Shown here in pieces: positions 17,786 through 27,021 of a DNA stretch of 64,000 nucleotides (position 1 is its first letter; every line of letters starts with the position of its first letter). Below the pieces are notes generated by a model that was given only the letters and a program-made list of their open reading frames with translations, searched no databases and was not told the origin of the DNA. The position numbers were made by a program, and so were the translations under genes. The DNA comes from Micromonospora sp. WMMD1102 (GTDB lineage: Bacteria; Actinomycetota; Actinomycetes; Mycobacteriales; Micromonosporaceae): positions 2,480,001 through 2,544,000 of the forward strand of contig NZ_JARUBN010000001.1 in assembly GCF_029626265.1 (NCBI RefSeq), in the 5' to 3' direction.

Positions 17786-18420
17786 CCGGGGTGGGGCTCC
17801 CGCCACATCGGCTGGAGGGTCGGGCCCCCGTCCGGCAGCCGGATCGGCTCGGCGCAGGACCGGAATCCGTACCGCTGGTAGAGGGCGCGGTTGCGCGGTG
17901 AACTCGCCTCCAGGTAGCTGCCGATCCCATCGGCGTCGGCCCGGCGGAGCTGGTGACGCAGCATCGCGCCGCCGAGTCCCCGGCCGCGCAGCTCGGGCAG
18001 CACCACCATCTGCTGGAGGTACCAGTGTGGTCGCCGGTCGGGATGGCGGGCCGAGATCAGTTGGTCGACCAGAACCATCCGGGGCGCGTACCGGCCGTAG
18101 GCCCGGGCGAGGAAGGCCGCCTGCCGCTCGTCCGGGCCGGCGGTGGCCGCTGCCGGGGCAGGGGTGCGGTGCTCCCAGACGGCCACGCCACCGAACGGGT
18201 TCGACTCGTCACCGGCCAGCAGGAGTTCACCGGTCCGCAGCAGTCCGCCCAGCCAGTCCGGAGCGAACTCGACCCAACTCCGCGCACACGCCCTGCGGGC
18301 ACTCTCGTCCGGCACCACCCAACCGAGCACGGCCTCGTCGTGTCCGGCCCGCCCGAGCAGGGCGGCGACCGCCCGGGCATCCGCCAACCCGGCCCGGCGT
18401 ACCAGCACCGTCTCGGTCAT
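17770..18420 (-). CDS. GNAT-family N-acetyltransferase
   Basis: Acetyl-CoA-dependent transferase, 216 residues. The acetyl-CoA pyrophosphate loop appears as VVLPELRGRGLGGAML (motif A, R/Q-x-x-G-x-G/A), followed by NRALYQRYGFR (motif B). The N-terminal half contains the acceptor site and gives no substrate clue. ATG at 18420 is preceded by GAGAGGTGA. Divergent from the TetR-HxlR fusion gene with about 100 bases between them that contain several GCGTAC half-sites, so the fusion regulator may control it. 3' end overlaps the DMT gene by 16 bases. Confidence 0.88.
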   Translation of the reverse strand: MTETVLVRRAGLADARAVAALLGRAGHDEAVLGWVVPDESARRACARSWVEFAPDWLGGLLRTGELLLAGDESNPFGGVAVWEHRTPAPAAATAGPDERQAAFLARAYGRYAPRMVLVDQLISARHPDRRPHWYLQQMVVLPELRGRGLGGAMLRHQLRRADADGIGSYLEASSPRNRALYQRYGFRSCAEPIRLPDGGPTLQPMWREPHPGQPPS

Positions 18421-18461
18421 CGTCACCTCTCCGTCGCTCGCGCTCCCTGTCTGGGTACACT

Positions 18462-18497
18462 GTACGCGATCGTGCGTACTCTGTATCGAATGCGTAC
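18462..18497. promoter_or_regulatory. Operator-like half-sites between acetyltransferase and TetR-HxlR genes
   Basis: GTACGC (18462-18467) and GCGTAC (18474-18479) form an inverted repeat with a 6-base spacer; a further TGCGTAC lies at 18491-18497. Such dyads fit TetR binding. Assigned by position and symmetry only. Confidence 0.5.
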
Positions 18498-18523
18498 CCT
18501 TGTCGACGGTGGGGTGGGAGTGG

Positions 18524-19630
18524 ATGGAGCGCGACGGCCTCGACGCCGGGTCCGGAGCAGGGCTGAGCCTGCACCGCATCGTGCGGGTGGCGGTCGGGCT
18601 CGCCGACGCGGACGGCCTGGCCAGCCTGTCGATGCGCCGGGTCGCCGCCGCCCTGGACACCGGCGCGATGTCGCTCTACCGGTACGTGCCGGGCAGGGCG
18701 GAACTGGTCGACCTGATGGTGGAGAGCGTCTTCGGCGAGATCGACTATCCGGCGGTCGGCCCGGCCGGCTGGCGCGCCCGGATCGAGCTTTCCGCCCGCC
18801 GTGAGTGGGCGATGTACCAGCGGCATCCGTGGGTACTGCCGGTCGTCGCCGGCACCAGCCGGCCGCCGCTCGGCCCGAACCTGCTCGCCAACGTGGAGTG
18901 GGTGCTCGGTGCGCTCGACGGCTTCGGACTCGACCCGGCGACAATGCTCCAGCTCTATCTCACCGTCAGCGACTACGTGCAGGGTGCTGCCCGCTACGCG
19001 CAGACCGAGGCCGAGCAGGAGCGGCGGTCCGGGACGAGCATCGAGCAGTGGTGGGCGGTCGAGGTCGCCGGACTGGGCGAACGGCTCGGCACCGGGCGGT
19101 TCCCGTTGCTGTCCCGGCTGGTCGGGCAGGCCGGCGCCGGCCCGGCGGCCGTGCGGCCGGACTTCGAGTTCGGCCTCGCCCGGGTGCTCGACGGCGTCGC
19201 CGTCTTCCTGGCCGGCGGCTCGGCCCCGGCCGACCCGCCTGCCGAACAGGTCGCCACTCGAAAAATCAAGTTTGAAAAAGTAACCGCTTCAACCGACCTC
19301 ACCGACGTGCCCGGCCGGCAGCTGCCGGCGGACACCTCGGCGGCCCTGGAACTCCTCGGCCGACGCTGGACCCTCGACCTGCTGTACGTGCTCAGCCACG
19401 GCGAAGCGCGGTTCCGGGACCTCGTCGAGGCGCTGCCCGGCGTCTCCCGACGGGTACTGACGGAACGGCTGCGCGAACTCGCCGGCGCGGGAATGCTGCA
19501 TCGTCGGGTGGACCCCGGCCCGCCAACCCGGATCGACTACGCCCTGACCGAACGTGGTGCGGGACTCCACGACGTGCTGGCCGGGTTGTACGCCTGGGCC
19601 GGGCAGGGCGCCCCGACGGCCATCCGCTGA
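18524..19630 (+). CDS. TetR-HxlR fusion transcriptional regulator
   Basis: 368 residues with two separate DNA-binding domains. Residues about 15-65 are a TetR HTH (VAVGLADADGLASLSMRRVAAALDTGAMSLYRYV in pieces), followed by a TetR_C ligand-binding domain to about 235. From about 272 a complete HxlR winged helix follows: ALELLGRRWTLDLLYVLSHG, FRDLVEALPGVSRRVLTERLREL, and wing-type DYALTERG. The linker (VATRKIKFEKVTASTDL) is coded by unusually A+T-rich DNA, 19257-19300. No stop interrupts the frame, so one polypeptide is expected. ATG 18524 has GGGAG close upstream; an in-frame GTG 15 bases earlier is an alternative. Divergent from the GNAT gene. Confidence 0.82.
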   Translation: MERDGLDAGSGAGLSLHRIVRVAVGLADADGLASLSMRRVAAALDTGAMSLYRYVPGRAELVDLMVESVFGEIDYPAVGPAGWRARIELSARREWAMYQRHPWVLPVVAGTSRPPLGPNLLANVEWVLGALDGFGLDPATMLQLYLTVSDYVQGAARYAQTEAEQERRSGTSIEQWWAVEVAGLGERLGTGRFPLLSRLVGQAGAGPAAVRPDFEFGLARVLDGVAVFLAGGSAPADPPAEQVATRKIKFEKVTASTDLTDVPGRQLPADTSAALELLGRRWTLDLLYVLSHGEARFRDLVEALPGVSRRVLTERLRELAGAGMLHRRVDPGPPTRIDYALTERGAGLHDVLAGLYAWAGQGAPTAIR

Positions 19631-20053
19631 CCCAACTCCGGTCGGAACCCGCCCGGCCACCGGAGCCGGTCGGCATGCCGGCGACTCCGAGCAGGACCAG
19701 ACCGAAGTAGACGTCCCGGAACCGGTAGCGGGCCAGCCCACTTCCCGGCTCGGTCCCGCCGTCGAGTGCCCGGTCGCCGGGCCGACCGTCCACACGGCCC
19801 CGAGGCAGGTGCCTTCCGAGCCAGCGGCGGGACGGGGTGGACGGGTCCTGGTTCGACGACGGGTCCTGGTCGGACGACAGGACCCAGTCGGACACCACAG
19901 CGCCCCTCCCGCCGATCCGCACCCGTCGCCGGAGGCGGCGACGTCACCGACGGCAGATGCGGACCGGCGGCCCGGGCGGGGGCTCTCAACCCGCCCGGAC
20001 CACCGGCACGCGAATGCCTACCCGGGATGCCGGGAAGTATGCGTGCCGGACAC
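19631..20053. other. 423-base intergenic region, no gene supported
   Basis: Open frames occur but none has family similarity or a ribosome site. Around 19844-19890 the string GACGGGTCCTGGT recurs in slightly changed form. The structured hairpin at 20003-20049 terminates the TrpE-TrpG gene from the right. Confidence 0.5.
20003..20049 (-). terminator. Hairpin terminator after the TrpE-TrpG fusion gene
   Basis: Outer arms CCGGCACGC (20003-20011) and GCGTGCCGG (20041-20049) are exact complements; inside lies a second stem CCCGG/CCGGG (20021-20025, 20030-20034). It begins 4 bases after the stop codon on the minus strand. Confidence 0.65.
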
Positions 20054-22165
20054 CTACCGGCCCGCTCCCGGCGACGGCGTGCCGGTCCCCGGCATCGGTG
20101 CGTGGGCCAGCCCGGCCACGGGGGTCGAGCCGGCCGGGGCGGGTAGCAGCCGACCGACCAACTCGGCCAGTACCGCCGTGCCGTCCCGGCTCAGCACCGA
20201 CTCGGGATGGAACTGCACCCCGGCGTACGTCGGCCCGCGCAGGGCGTGCACCGCACCGTCGACCGGGTCCCGGGCCAGCCGCACCGGCCCGTACGCGGTG
20301 TCCAGGGCGTCGGCCTCGGCCAGTGCGGTGTAACTGGAGTAGAAGCCGACCCGGGCGACGGTGTCGAATAGCGTCACGTCCCGGCACAATCCCTGGTAGG
20401 GGGCGGTGCGCCGGTGCAGGGTCAGGCCCAGCCGGGCGGCCAGCACCTGGTGGCCGAGGCAGACGCCGAGGGCCGGTGCGCCGGTATCGAGCAGCCGTCC
20501 GGCCATCTCGCGCAGGGCGAGCATCTTCGGGTCGGTCGGGTGCCCCGGATCGCCCGGCCCCGGCCCCAGTACCGTCAGGTCGGCACCGGCCGGGTCGAAT
20601 CCGCCCGGCTCGGCGACCTCGGCCCAGGGGCGTACCGACACGGTCAGGCCGAGCGCCCGCAACTGGTGCGCGAGCATGCCGGTGAAGGTGTCCTCCCCGT
20701 CGACGACCAGCACCCGCCGGCCGGCGAGTTCCGGCCGTACGGTGGCACCCGGGGTCCGTTGCTCCAGCCAGAACCGGGCGAGCCCGACGTTGCGGGCGGC
20801 CAGCGCGGCACGTACCGCCGGATCGTCCGCCAGCCGGACCTCGGCGGCCGGCTCCGCTGCGACGGCGCCCGGCCGGCTGGCCGGCACGGCGTCCGACACC
20901 AGGTCCGGCACGGCCGTCGACGGCACCCGCGTGGCGGTCGTCCCGGCGGGGCGGCCATCGAGGGTGCGCTCGGCGGCGCGGTCGCCGGTGGCGGGCGGCT
21001 CCGGCCGCAACCCCAGCGCGGTGAGCACCCCGGCCGCCTTCGCGTGCGTCTCGGCCACCTCACCCGCCGCGGTGGAGTGCCGCACCAGGGTCGCACCGAC
21101 CGGTACCCGCACCCGTCCCTCCGGCGAGATCTCGGCGGTCCGGATCAGGATCGGCGCGTCCAGGGTCTGCCGGCCGGCCTCGTCGACGCCGAGCAGGGCC
21201 AGCACCCCCGCGTAGTAGCCCCGGCCGCGCCCCTCGTGCCGGGCGATCACCCGGCAGGCGTTCTCCATCGGACTGCCGGTCACGGTCGGCGCGAACATCG
21301 TCTCCCGGAGCACGTCCCGGACGTCCCGCGAGCCCCGCCCGGCGAGCAGGTACTCGGTGTGGGTCAGGTGCGCCATCTCCTTCAGGTACGGCCCGATCAC
21401 CTGGCCGCCGTGCTCGGCCACGGTCGCCATCATCTTCAGTTCCTCGTCGAGCACCATGTACAACTCGTCGATCTCCTTCGGGTCGGCGAGGAAACGCAGC
21501 AGCTCGGCCCGGTCCGCCGGCCGGCCCGGATGGCGCAGCGTGCCGCTGATCGGATTCATCATCACCAGGCCGTCCTCGACGCTGACGTGCCGTTCCGGCG
21601 AGGCGCCGACCAGGATCCGCCCGCCGGTGTGCACCAGGAACGTCCAGTAGGCACCCCGCTCGCCGGTCAGCAGCCGGCGGAACGCGGCAAGCGCCGCCAG
21701 CAGCGGGGGACCGGCCAGGTTGCCGAGATAGCAGCGGTGGATCACGAAGTTCGCCCCCTCGCCCCGGCCGATCTCGTCGGCCAGGACCCGGTCGACGATC
21801 TGTGCGTACTCCGGGTCGGCGATGTCGAAGCCGGCGTCGCGGACCGGTACCGGCACCTCGGGGAGCACCGCCAGCGCCTCCGCCAGCGGGATCCGGTCGG
21901 GTTCGTCGAGGATCAGGCACTCCAGCGGGGCGCCGTCGTCGACGCAGTCGAAGCCGCGCTCGGTGACCTGCCGGTACGGCACCAGGGCGAGGGTGCGCGG
22001 GCCGGCCGGCCCGGCCGGCAGCGGGATGTCGGCGAGCCGGGCGACGGTGTGCGGCGTACCGCTGAAGACTTCCAGGCCGGTGGCGCCGTCCCGGCGCAGC
22101 AGGGCGAACGGGCCGGGGTCGGCGCCGTCGGCGATGGTGCGGATCAGGTGGTTCAGCAGGGTCAT
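20054..22165 (-). CDS. Anthranilate (or ADIC) synthase, fused TrpE-TrpG / PhzE type
   Basis: Chorismate-using enzyme of 703 residues. The N-terminal ~390 residues are a chorismate-binding domain (ANFVIHRCYLG, VGASPERHVS, NPISGTLRHPG, ELKMMATV, TVTGSPMENA, RGYYAGVLALLG, RTAEI). A variable linker of about 75 residues follows, then a class I glutamine amidotransferase with GPGPGDPGHP, nucleophile Cys569 in GVCLGHQ and HPES. It makes anthranilate for tryptophan, or 2-amino-2-deoxyisochorismate for phenazine-type products. The upstream Trp-Trp leader peptide favours a tryptophan-regulated enzyme. No other trp or phz gene is near. TrpEG and PhzE cannot be separated here with certainty. Confidence 0.88.
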   Translation of the reverse strand: MTLLNHLIRTIADGADPGPFALLRRDGATGLEVFSGTPHTVARLADIPLPAGPAGPRTLALVPYRQVTERGFDCVDDGAPLECLILDEPDRIPLAEALAVLPEVPVPVRDAGFDIADPEYAQIVDRVLADEIGRGEGANFVIHRCYLGNLAGPPLLAALAAFRRLLTGERGAYWTFLVHTGGRILVGASPERHVSVEDGLVMMNPISGTLRHPGRPADRAELLRFLADPKEIDELYMVLDEELKMMATVAEHGGQVIGPYLKEMAHLTHTEYLLAGRGSRDVRDVLRETMFAPTVTGSPMENACRVIARHEGRGRGYYAGVLALLGVDEAGRQTLDAPILIRTAEISPEGRVRVPVGATLVRHSTAAGEVAETHAKAAGVLTALGLRPEPPATGDRAAERTLDGRPAGTTATRVPSTAVPDLVSDAVPASRPGAVAAEPAAEVRLADDPAVRAALAARNVGLARFWLEQRTPGATVRPELAGRRVLVVDGEDTFTGMLAHQLRALGLTVSVRPWAEVAEPGGFDPAGADLTVLGPGPGDPGHPTDPKMLALREMAGRLLDTGAPALGVCLGHQVLAARLGLTLHRRTAPYQGLCRDVTLFDTVARVGFYSSYTALAEADALDTAYGPVRLARDPVDGAVHALRGPTYAGVQFHPESVLSRDGTAVLAELVGRLLPAPAGSTPVAGLAHAPMPGTGTPSPGAGR

Positions 22166-22228
22166 CGGTCGTCCTCACAGCCGGGGACCGTCCCGAGCGG
22201 TGGCCGTGAGGGCGGGGAGGAAACCGTG

Positions 22229-22252
22229 GCGGCCGCCGCGTGGGGCGGCCGC
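22229..22252 (-). terminator. Attenuator hairpin before the TrpE-TrpG gene
   Basis: Perfect 9-bp arms GCGGCCGCC and GGCGGCCGC with a 6-base loop, on the minus strand beginning 12 bases after the leader peptide stop. A short T-containing stretch (ggtttcc) follows. The position fits a transcription attenuator controlled by ribosome stalling on the leader's Trp codons. Confidence 0.6.
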
Positions 22253-22263
22253 GTCGAAGATCG

Positions 22264-22323
22264 CTACGCGCGGAGGTCGGCCGCCGGGATGGCGGGCCAC
22301 CAGGAGTTGAGTCGCGCGAGCAC
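22264..22323 (-). CDS. Tryptophan leader peptide, 19 residues
   Basis: Short frame starting at GTG 22323 and ending at TAG 22264-22266. The middle reads NSWWPAIPAADLRA, with two tandem Trp codons, closely resembling the actinomycete trp leader pattern N-x-WWW-x-A-H-P-A-A. When tryptophan is scarce the ribosome should stall at the Trp codons and prevent the hairpin at 22229-22252 from forming. A TAGACT box 6 bases before the GTG suggests a leaderless transcript. Too short for ordinary gene finders. Confidence 0.7.
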   Translation of the reverse strand: MLARLNSWWPAIPAADLRA

Positions 22324-22329
22324 GGGCCG

Positions 22330-22335
22330 AGTCTA
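22330..22335 (-). promoter_or_regulatory. -10 box (TAGACT) of the trp leader transcript
   Basis: On the minus strand, TAGACT lies 6 bases upstream of the leader peptide GTG. The -35 region at the proper distance is weak. Confidence 0.4.
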
Positions 22336-22467
22336 GGGCAGCACGTACCGGTGCCGCAGCCCCTTCGGCGCCGCCGTCCACCAGATGGGCGGCCCGGGGT
22401 CGCCCGCGGCCGGCACCCGCGCCAGCCTGCCCTGCTCGGCACCGGCGAACGGGTACGGTTTCCGGCG

Positions 22468-23880
22468 ATGAGGATTCTCGCTCTCGACCTGGGTACGTCG
22501 TCGGTGCGCGGCCTGGTGCTGGACGCGGCCGCCCGGCCGCTGCCCGACGCGCTGGCCCGGCGACCGGCCGAGATCGTGATCGGGGACGACGGCCGGGCCA
22601 CCCTGGACGGGCCGGGCTACCTCGCCGCCCTCGTCGAGTGCCTCGACGAGCTGGCCGGCGCGGGCCACCTGCACGGTGTCGAACTCGTCGTCGCCTCGGC
22701 GCAGTGGCACTCGGTGGTGCCGCTGGGCCCGGGCGGTGAGCCGCTCGGCCCGGTGCTGACCTGGTTGGACACCCGGCCCACCCCGCCGGCCGGACTGACC
22801 GGGCCGGCGGATCCCGGCGACTACCACGGGCGTACCGGCACCTGGTGGCACCGGTTCTACTGGTCGGTCCGGCTGCCGTGGCTGCGGGAGCGGTGCGGCC
22901 CCGGCCGGATCCGCTTCGCCGGCCTGGTCGAGTACGTCTTCGGCGTCCTCCTCGACGAGGCGGTCATGTCGGTCTCCCAGGCCTCCGGCACCGGCCTGCT
23001 CGACCTGCGCACCCTGAGCTGGGATCCGGAGGCGTGCGAGCTGGCCGGGGTGCGGCACGGCGAACTGCCGGCGCTGGCTCCCGCCGCCTGGTTCGGCCGG
23101 CTCCGGGCCGAGTACGCCGGGCGCTGGCCGGAGCTGCGGAACGCCCGGTGGGCGCCGCCGAGCGGCGACGGTGCCGCCTCCAACGTGGGCTCCGGCTGCT
23201 ACGACAGCCGGCGCGCGGCGGTCACGGTCGGCACCTCGGCGGCGGTGCGCCTGGTCCAGACGGTGCCGGCCGGTGCCGAGCTGCCTCCGCTGCCGGACGA
23301 GCTGTGGCGCTACCGGGTGGACCACGGGCACCTGGTGACCGGCACCGCCTTCTCCGGCGGCGGCAACCTCTACGCCTGGGCGCGGCGGGAGATGAGGCTG
23401 CCCGAGGGGCACGAGCTGGACCGCGCGTTGGCCCGGGTGCCGCCGCTCGGCGGGATACCGGCCGACTCCCGGCTGGGCGGCGACCGTCCACCGGGGCTCG
23501 CCCCGGCCGGCTCGGGCGTCCTGTCCGGGCTGGGCTTCAACACGACCGCGGTGGACCTCCTGGCCGGACTGATGGGCGCGCTCTGCCACCAGGTCGTGGC
23601 CGGCGTCGCCGCGATCGAGTCCACCCTCGACGAACCGGTCCAGGTTGTCCTCGGCGGCGGTGCCGTCGCCGCCTCCGAGTGGTGGCGGCACTCCTTCTCG
23701 GTGGCGCTGGCCCCGCGCGCGGTGCACCACGTCCGGAATCCGGAGATCGGTGCGGTCGGCGCCGCTCTGGTGGCGATCGGTCGGCTCGACGGTGCGTCCG
23801 GACTTGAACGCATCGTCCGGACGGATGAGGACGAGTCGCCGACAGCGACAAGATCTGCTCGCCCGCAGTATCGTTCGTGA
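22468..23880 (+). CDS. FGGY-family carbohydrate kinase (gluconokinase-like)
   Basis: ATP-dependent sugar kinase, 470 residues. N-terminal phosphate-binding motif LALDLGTSSVRG, SAQWHSVVPLG and TWLDTRP of the sugar-binding lobe, then ATP-lobe motifs TVGTSAAVR and VVLGGGAVAAS with the FGGY-type GGG. The sequence resembles gluconate/xylulose kinases, but the sugar is not fixed by motif. ATG at 22468; no strong ribosome site. Divergent from the trp leader with a short gap. No linked sugar permease, so its substrate source is unclear. Confidence 0.85.
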   Translation: MRILALDLGTSSVRGLVLDAAARPLPDALARRPAEIVIGDDGRATLDGPGYLAALVECLDELAGAGHLHGVELVVASAQWHSVVPLGPGGEPLGPVLTWLDTRPTPPAGLTGPADPGDYHGRTGTWWHRFYWSVRLPWLRERCGPGRIRFAGLVEYVFGVLLDEAVMSVSQASGTGLLDLRTLSWDPEACELAGVRHGELPALAPAAWFGRLRAEYAGRWPELRNARWAPPSGDGAASNVGSGCYDSRRAAVTVGTSAAVRLVQTVPAGAELPPLPDELWRYRVDHGHLVTGTAFSGGGNLYAWARREMRLPEGHELDRALARVPPLGGIPADSRLGGDRPPGLAPAGSGVLSGLGFNTTAVDLLAGLMGALCHQVVAGVAAIESTLDEPVQVVLGGGAVAASEWWRHSFSVALAPRAVHHVRNPEIGAVGAALVAIGRLDGASGLERIVRTDEDESPTATRSARPQYRS

Positions 23881-23975
23881 CCTGTCGCGCCCAACTGATC
23901 ATTGACAGCAGGTCGGGGCCTGAATTGGAATAGCTCCGCTCCTTGGCGCGCCCCGCATCGAGGACGGTAGGAGGC

Positions 23976-26558
23976 ATGGTGGCTGTTGCCCCGAACCCGT
24001 CACACGGCGCCGTCTCGCGTCACCGCCGGCGCCGACTCGACGTCCGGGTGGTGCCACATCGCCGCAGGTCCGCCTTTCGGATCCGGGACTGGCGGATGCG
24101 CACCAAGCTGGGCGCCGTCCTCGTGGTCCCGTCGGTGGCGTTCCTGGTCCTGGCCGGGGCACAGACCAGCGCGCTGGTGAGCCAGGCCGGCCTGTTGGAC
24201 GACTTCGCCGACCAGGTGGCGGTGGGCCGCGACATCACCGCCCTGGTGCACGAGTTGCAGCGGGAGCGGGACCAGACCGCGGGCGAGCTGGCGGCCCTGA
24301 ACGCCGGCGCGGCCCCCTCGGTCGAGCCGGGCCGCCCGCTGCCGGCGCTGGAGTCGGTGTACCCGGTCGCCGACCGGGCGATCGACCGGTTCCGGGCGGC
24401 GGCGTCGCCGCTGGCCAGGGGGGTGGCCTCCTGGCGGGTCTCCTACGACCGGGTCGACAACGCACTCGACCGGTTGCCGGAGGTCCGGGCCTCGGTGCCG
24501 GCGGCCGGCTCGAATCCCACCCCGGTGCTCGCCGAGTACAACCGGGCCATCGAGGTGCTGCTGGTGCTGCTGGCCCAGCCGTCACCCGGGGCCGAGCGCG
24601 CCGAGCTGACCGACGCGGTGCTCAGGTACGTCCAGTTCGCCCAGGTCAAGGAGATCAACTCACGGATCCGGGGGCAGCTCTACGCCGCCGCCCGGGCCGG
24701 CCGCTACGACCAGAACGACGTGGTCACCCTGACCGACCTGCGGGCGCAGCAGCTCAGCGGCATCGCCGGCTTCCGGCTCGCGGCCACCGACCGGCAGATC
24801 GAGCGGTACGACCAGGCCGCGACCGATCCGAACTTCGTGGCGGCGATCCGGCTGGAGGAGACCACATACTCCGCCGGTGGCCGCACCGCGGCGGTGCTCG
24901 AACCCGGCCGCTGGTGGACGGTCAGCCAGCAGCGCCAGGACCTGCTCCGGCAGGTCGAGGCGGGTGCGGTCGGCGACGCGGTGGAGCTGGCGGACTCCCG
25001 CAGCGCCGAGCAGCTGCGCCGGACGCTGCTCACCGCCGGTGCGGTGCTGGCGGTCCTGCTTGCCGCGCTGTTCACCTCGATCGCGATCGGCCGATCCGTG
25101 GCCCGGTCGCTGCGGATGCTGCGTGGCCAGGCGTTGCGGGTCGCCCAGGTCGAGCTGCCGGAGACCCTGGAACGGCTGCGTACGGTCGATCCCGTCGCGG
25201 CCGAGTTCGAGGTGCCACCGGCCGACGTCCGGTCGATGGACGAGATCGGCGAGGTGGCCGAGGCGTTCGTCGCGGTGCACCGCAGCGCGGTGACGGTGGC
25301 GCTGGAGCAGGCGGTGATGCGCCGCCACGTCAACGCCATGTTCGTCAACCTGGCCCGCCGCAGCCAGGTACTCGTCGAGCGGCAGCTCGAACTGCTCGAC
25401 GAGCTGGAGCAGGACGAGAGCGACCCGGACCAGCTCGACAACCTGTTCAAGCTGGACCATCTCGCCGCCCGCATGCGGCGTAACGACGACAGCCTGCTGG
25501 TGCTCGCCGGCACCGACGCCACCCGGCGGTGGAACCGCCCGGTGCTGCTCGGCACCGTGATGCTCGCCGCGATCGCCGAGATCGAGCAGTACCAGCGGAT
25601 CCGGCACCACGTCGCCGACGAGCTGCACGTCGTCGGGCATGCCGTCGCCGACCTGGTGCACCTGCTCGCCGAGCTGCTGGAGAACGCGTCGTCGTTCTCC
25701 CGGCCGGACACGGTCGTCCAGGTCGACACCGCCCGGCAGTCGGACGGCAGCGTCCTGGTGGAGATCGTCGACCAGGGTCTGGGGATGAGTCCGGCCGCGT
25801 TGGAGCGGGCCAACGAGCTGCTCGCGCTGCCGCCGGCCGCGGACGTCGCCGCCTCGGAGCGGATGGGTCTGTTCGTGGTCAGCCACCTGGCCGCCCGGCA
25901 GGGCGTACGGGTGGGGCTGCGGACCACCGCGCAGGGTGGGCTGGTGGCGGCGGTCTGGCTGCCGGCGAACCTGCTCGCCCCGGCGCCGGCGGCGGAGCCG
26001 GTCGGTGCTCCCGGCCGGCGGATGCTGGAGGTCGTCGCGGGTGCGGTGGCCGGGCCGGACGGTGCGACTACCCAGGACGGTGCGGCTAGGCCGGTCGGTC
26101 CGCAGACTGCCGGCGAGGAGGCTGCGCAGGCCCGCCGGGCGGTTCGCCGGGAGACGCCGACCCGGGCCGAGGACGTGCTCGGGATGGCCGCCGGTGCCGG
26201 TTCGGCGCCGAGTACCTGGTGGTCCCGGCAGGGCAAGGGGAGTACCGCGACACCGGCGGCAGCCCCCGCCAGCGCGCCGACCGGTGCGCTGGCCACCGGG
26301 AACGCCCCGCCCGCGGTGCCGGTGACCGGCGGGACGAACGCCAACGGGCTGCCGATCCGGGTGCCGATGGCACAGCTGCGGGCGAAGGCGGAGCCGGTCC
26401 GGCCCAGGCAGCCGGTGCAGCGCGAGGCGCCGGATCCGGAGCAGGTGGGCGGCATGCTGAGCCGGTACTACGGTGGGCTCCGGCGGGCCGAGGCCGAGGA
26501 GACGATGGTGATACCGATGGCGCCGGCCGGCGCGCGCAGCGAAGAGGAGAAGTATTGA
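23976..26558 (+). CDS. Conservon-type sensor histidine kinase with NIT domain (CvnA-like)
   Basis: Membrane sensor of 860 residues. A basic N-terminus precedes a first membrane segment near residue 50-70 ([17 protein letters not shown]), then an extracellular nitrate/nitrite-sensing (NIT) type helical domain, a second segment near 350-370, a HAMP-like linker, a helical dimer region and an HATPase_c domain with N-box [10 protein letters not shown] and DQGLGMS. The last ~200 residues are Ala/Pro-rich and disordered. A conserved phosphoacceptor H-box is not obvious. GGAGG at 23970-23974 is only 1 base from this ATG, so GTG 23979 is an equally good start. The TTG of the roadblock gene overlaps its stop. 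Confidence 0.85.
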   Translation: MVAVAPNPSHGAVSRHRRRRLDVRVVPHRRRSAFRIRDWRMRTKLGAVLVVPSVAFLVLAGAQTSALVSQAGLLDDFADQVAVGRDITALVHELQRERDQTAGELAALNAGAAPSVEPGRPLPALESVYPVADRAIDRFRAAASPLARGVASWRVSYDRVDNALDRLPEVRASVPAAGSNPTPVLAEYNRAIEVLLVLLAQPSPGAERAELTDAVLRYVQFAQVKEINSRIRGQLYAAARAGRYDQNDVVTLTDLRAQQLSGIAGFRLAATDRQIERYDQAATDPNFVAAIRLEETTYSAGGRTAAVLEPGRWWTVSQQRQDLLRQVEAGAVGDAVELADSRSAEQLRRTLLTAGAVLAVLLAALFTSIAIGRSVARSLRMLRGQALRVAQVELPETLERLRTVDPVAAEFEVPPADVRSMDEIGEVAEAFVAVHRSAVTVALEQAVMRRHVNAMFVNLARRSQVLVERQLELLDELEQDESDPDQLDNLFKLDHLAARMRRNDDSLLVLAGTDATRRWNRPVLLGTVMLAAIAEIEQYQRIRHHVADELHVVGHAVADLVHLLAELLENASSFSRPDTVVQVDTARQSDGSVLVEIVDQGLGMSPAALERANELLALPPAADVAASERMGLFVVSHLAARQGVRVGLRTTAQGGLVAAVWLPANLLAPAPAAEPVGAPGRRMLEVVAGAVAGPDGATTQDGAARPVGPQTAGEEAAQARRAVRRETPTRAEDVLGMAAGAGSAPSTWWSRQGKGSTATPAAAPASAPTGALATGNAPPAVPVTGGTNANGLPIRVPMAQLRAKAEPVRPRQPVQREAPDPEQVGGMLSRYYGGLRRAEAEETMVIPMAPAGARSEEEKY

Positions 26559-26977
26559 ACACGCTCAGTCAAGAGGCACGGGATCTGAACTGGCTGGTGA
26601 GCGGGTTCACGGAACGGGTACCAGGGGTGGCGCACGCCATCGTCGTCTCCGCCGACGGACTGCTGGTGGCGGTCTCCGAGCACCTGCCCCGGGACCACGC
26701 CGACAAGCTCGCCGCGGTCACCTCCGGGTTGTCCAGCATCACCACCGGGGCCGCCGAGATGTTCGACGGCGACATCGTGAAGCAGACGGTGGTCGAGATG
26801 GGCCGGGGCTACTTCCTGGTCATGCAGATCCGGGACGGTTCGATCCTGGCCACCCTCGCCGCCAACGACGCCGACATCGGCGTGGTGGGCTACGAGATGG
26901 CGAAGTTGGCCAAGGCGGCCGGCGAGATGCTCACCCCGGCGCTGCGGGCCGAGCTTCAGCAGGCACTGCCCCGCTGA
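26555..26977 (+). CDS. Roadblock/LC7 domain protein (CvnB-like), TTG start
   Basis: 140-residue roadblock/LC7 protein, a regulator of small GTPases in conservons. Typical features: [27 protein letters not shown] in pieces, the glycine-rich turn near residue 60, and [12 protein letters not shown] [13 protein letters not shown]. The start is a rare TTG at 26555 that overlaps the kinase stop (TTGA), with GAGGAG upstream; no ATG or GTG fits the domain start. Conservons normally continue with a DUF742 protein (CvnC) and an Ras-like GTPase (CvnD). Here the next gene is on the other strand, so the operon is incomplete. Confidence 0.85.
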   Translation: MNTLSQEARDLNWLVSGFTERVPGVAHAIVVSADGLLVAVSEHLPRDHADKLAAVTSGLSSITTGAAEMFDGDIVKQTVVEMGRGYFLVMQIRDGSILATLAANDADIGVVGYEMAKLAKAAGEMLTPALRAELQQALPR

Positions 26978-27021
26978 GGGGCGGCGGTCCGTCGGCCGGG
27001 GGCGGGTCGAGGCTCGGCCGG

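Noticed and set aside
19392..19922. Minus-strand frame of 176 codons in the gap after the TetR-HxlR gene
   Set aside because: Half of it is antisense to the HxlR domain; the rest has no family similarity or ribosome site.
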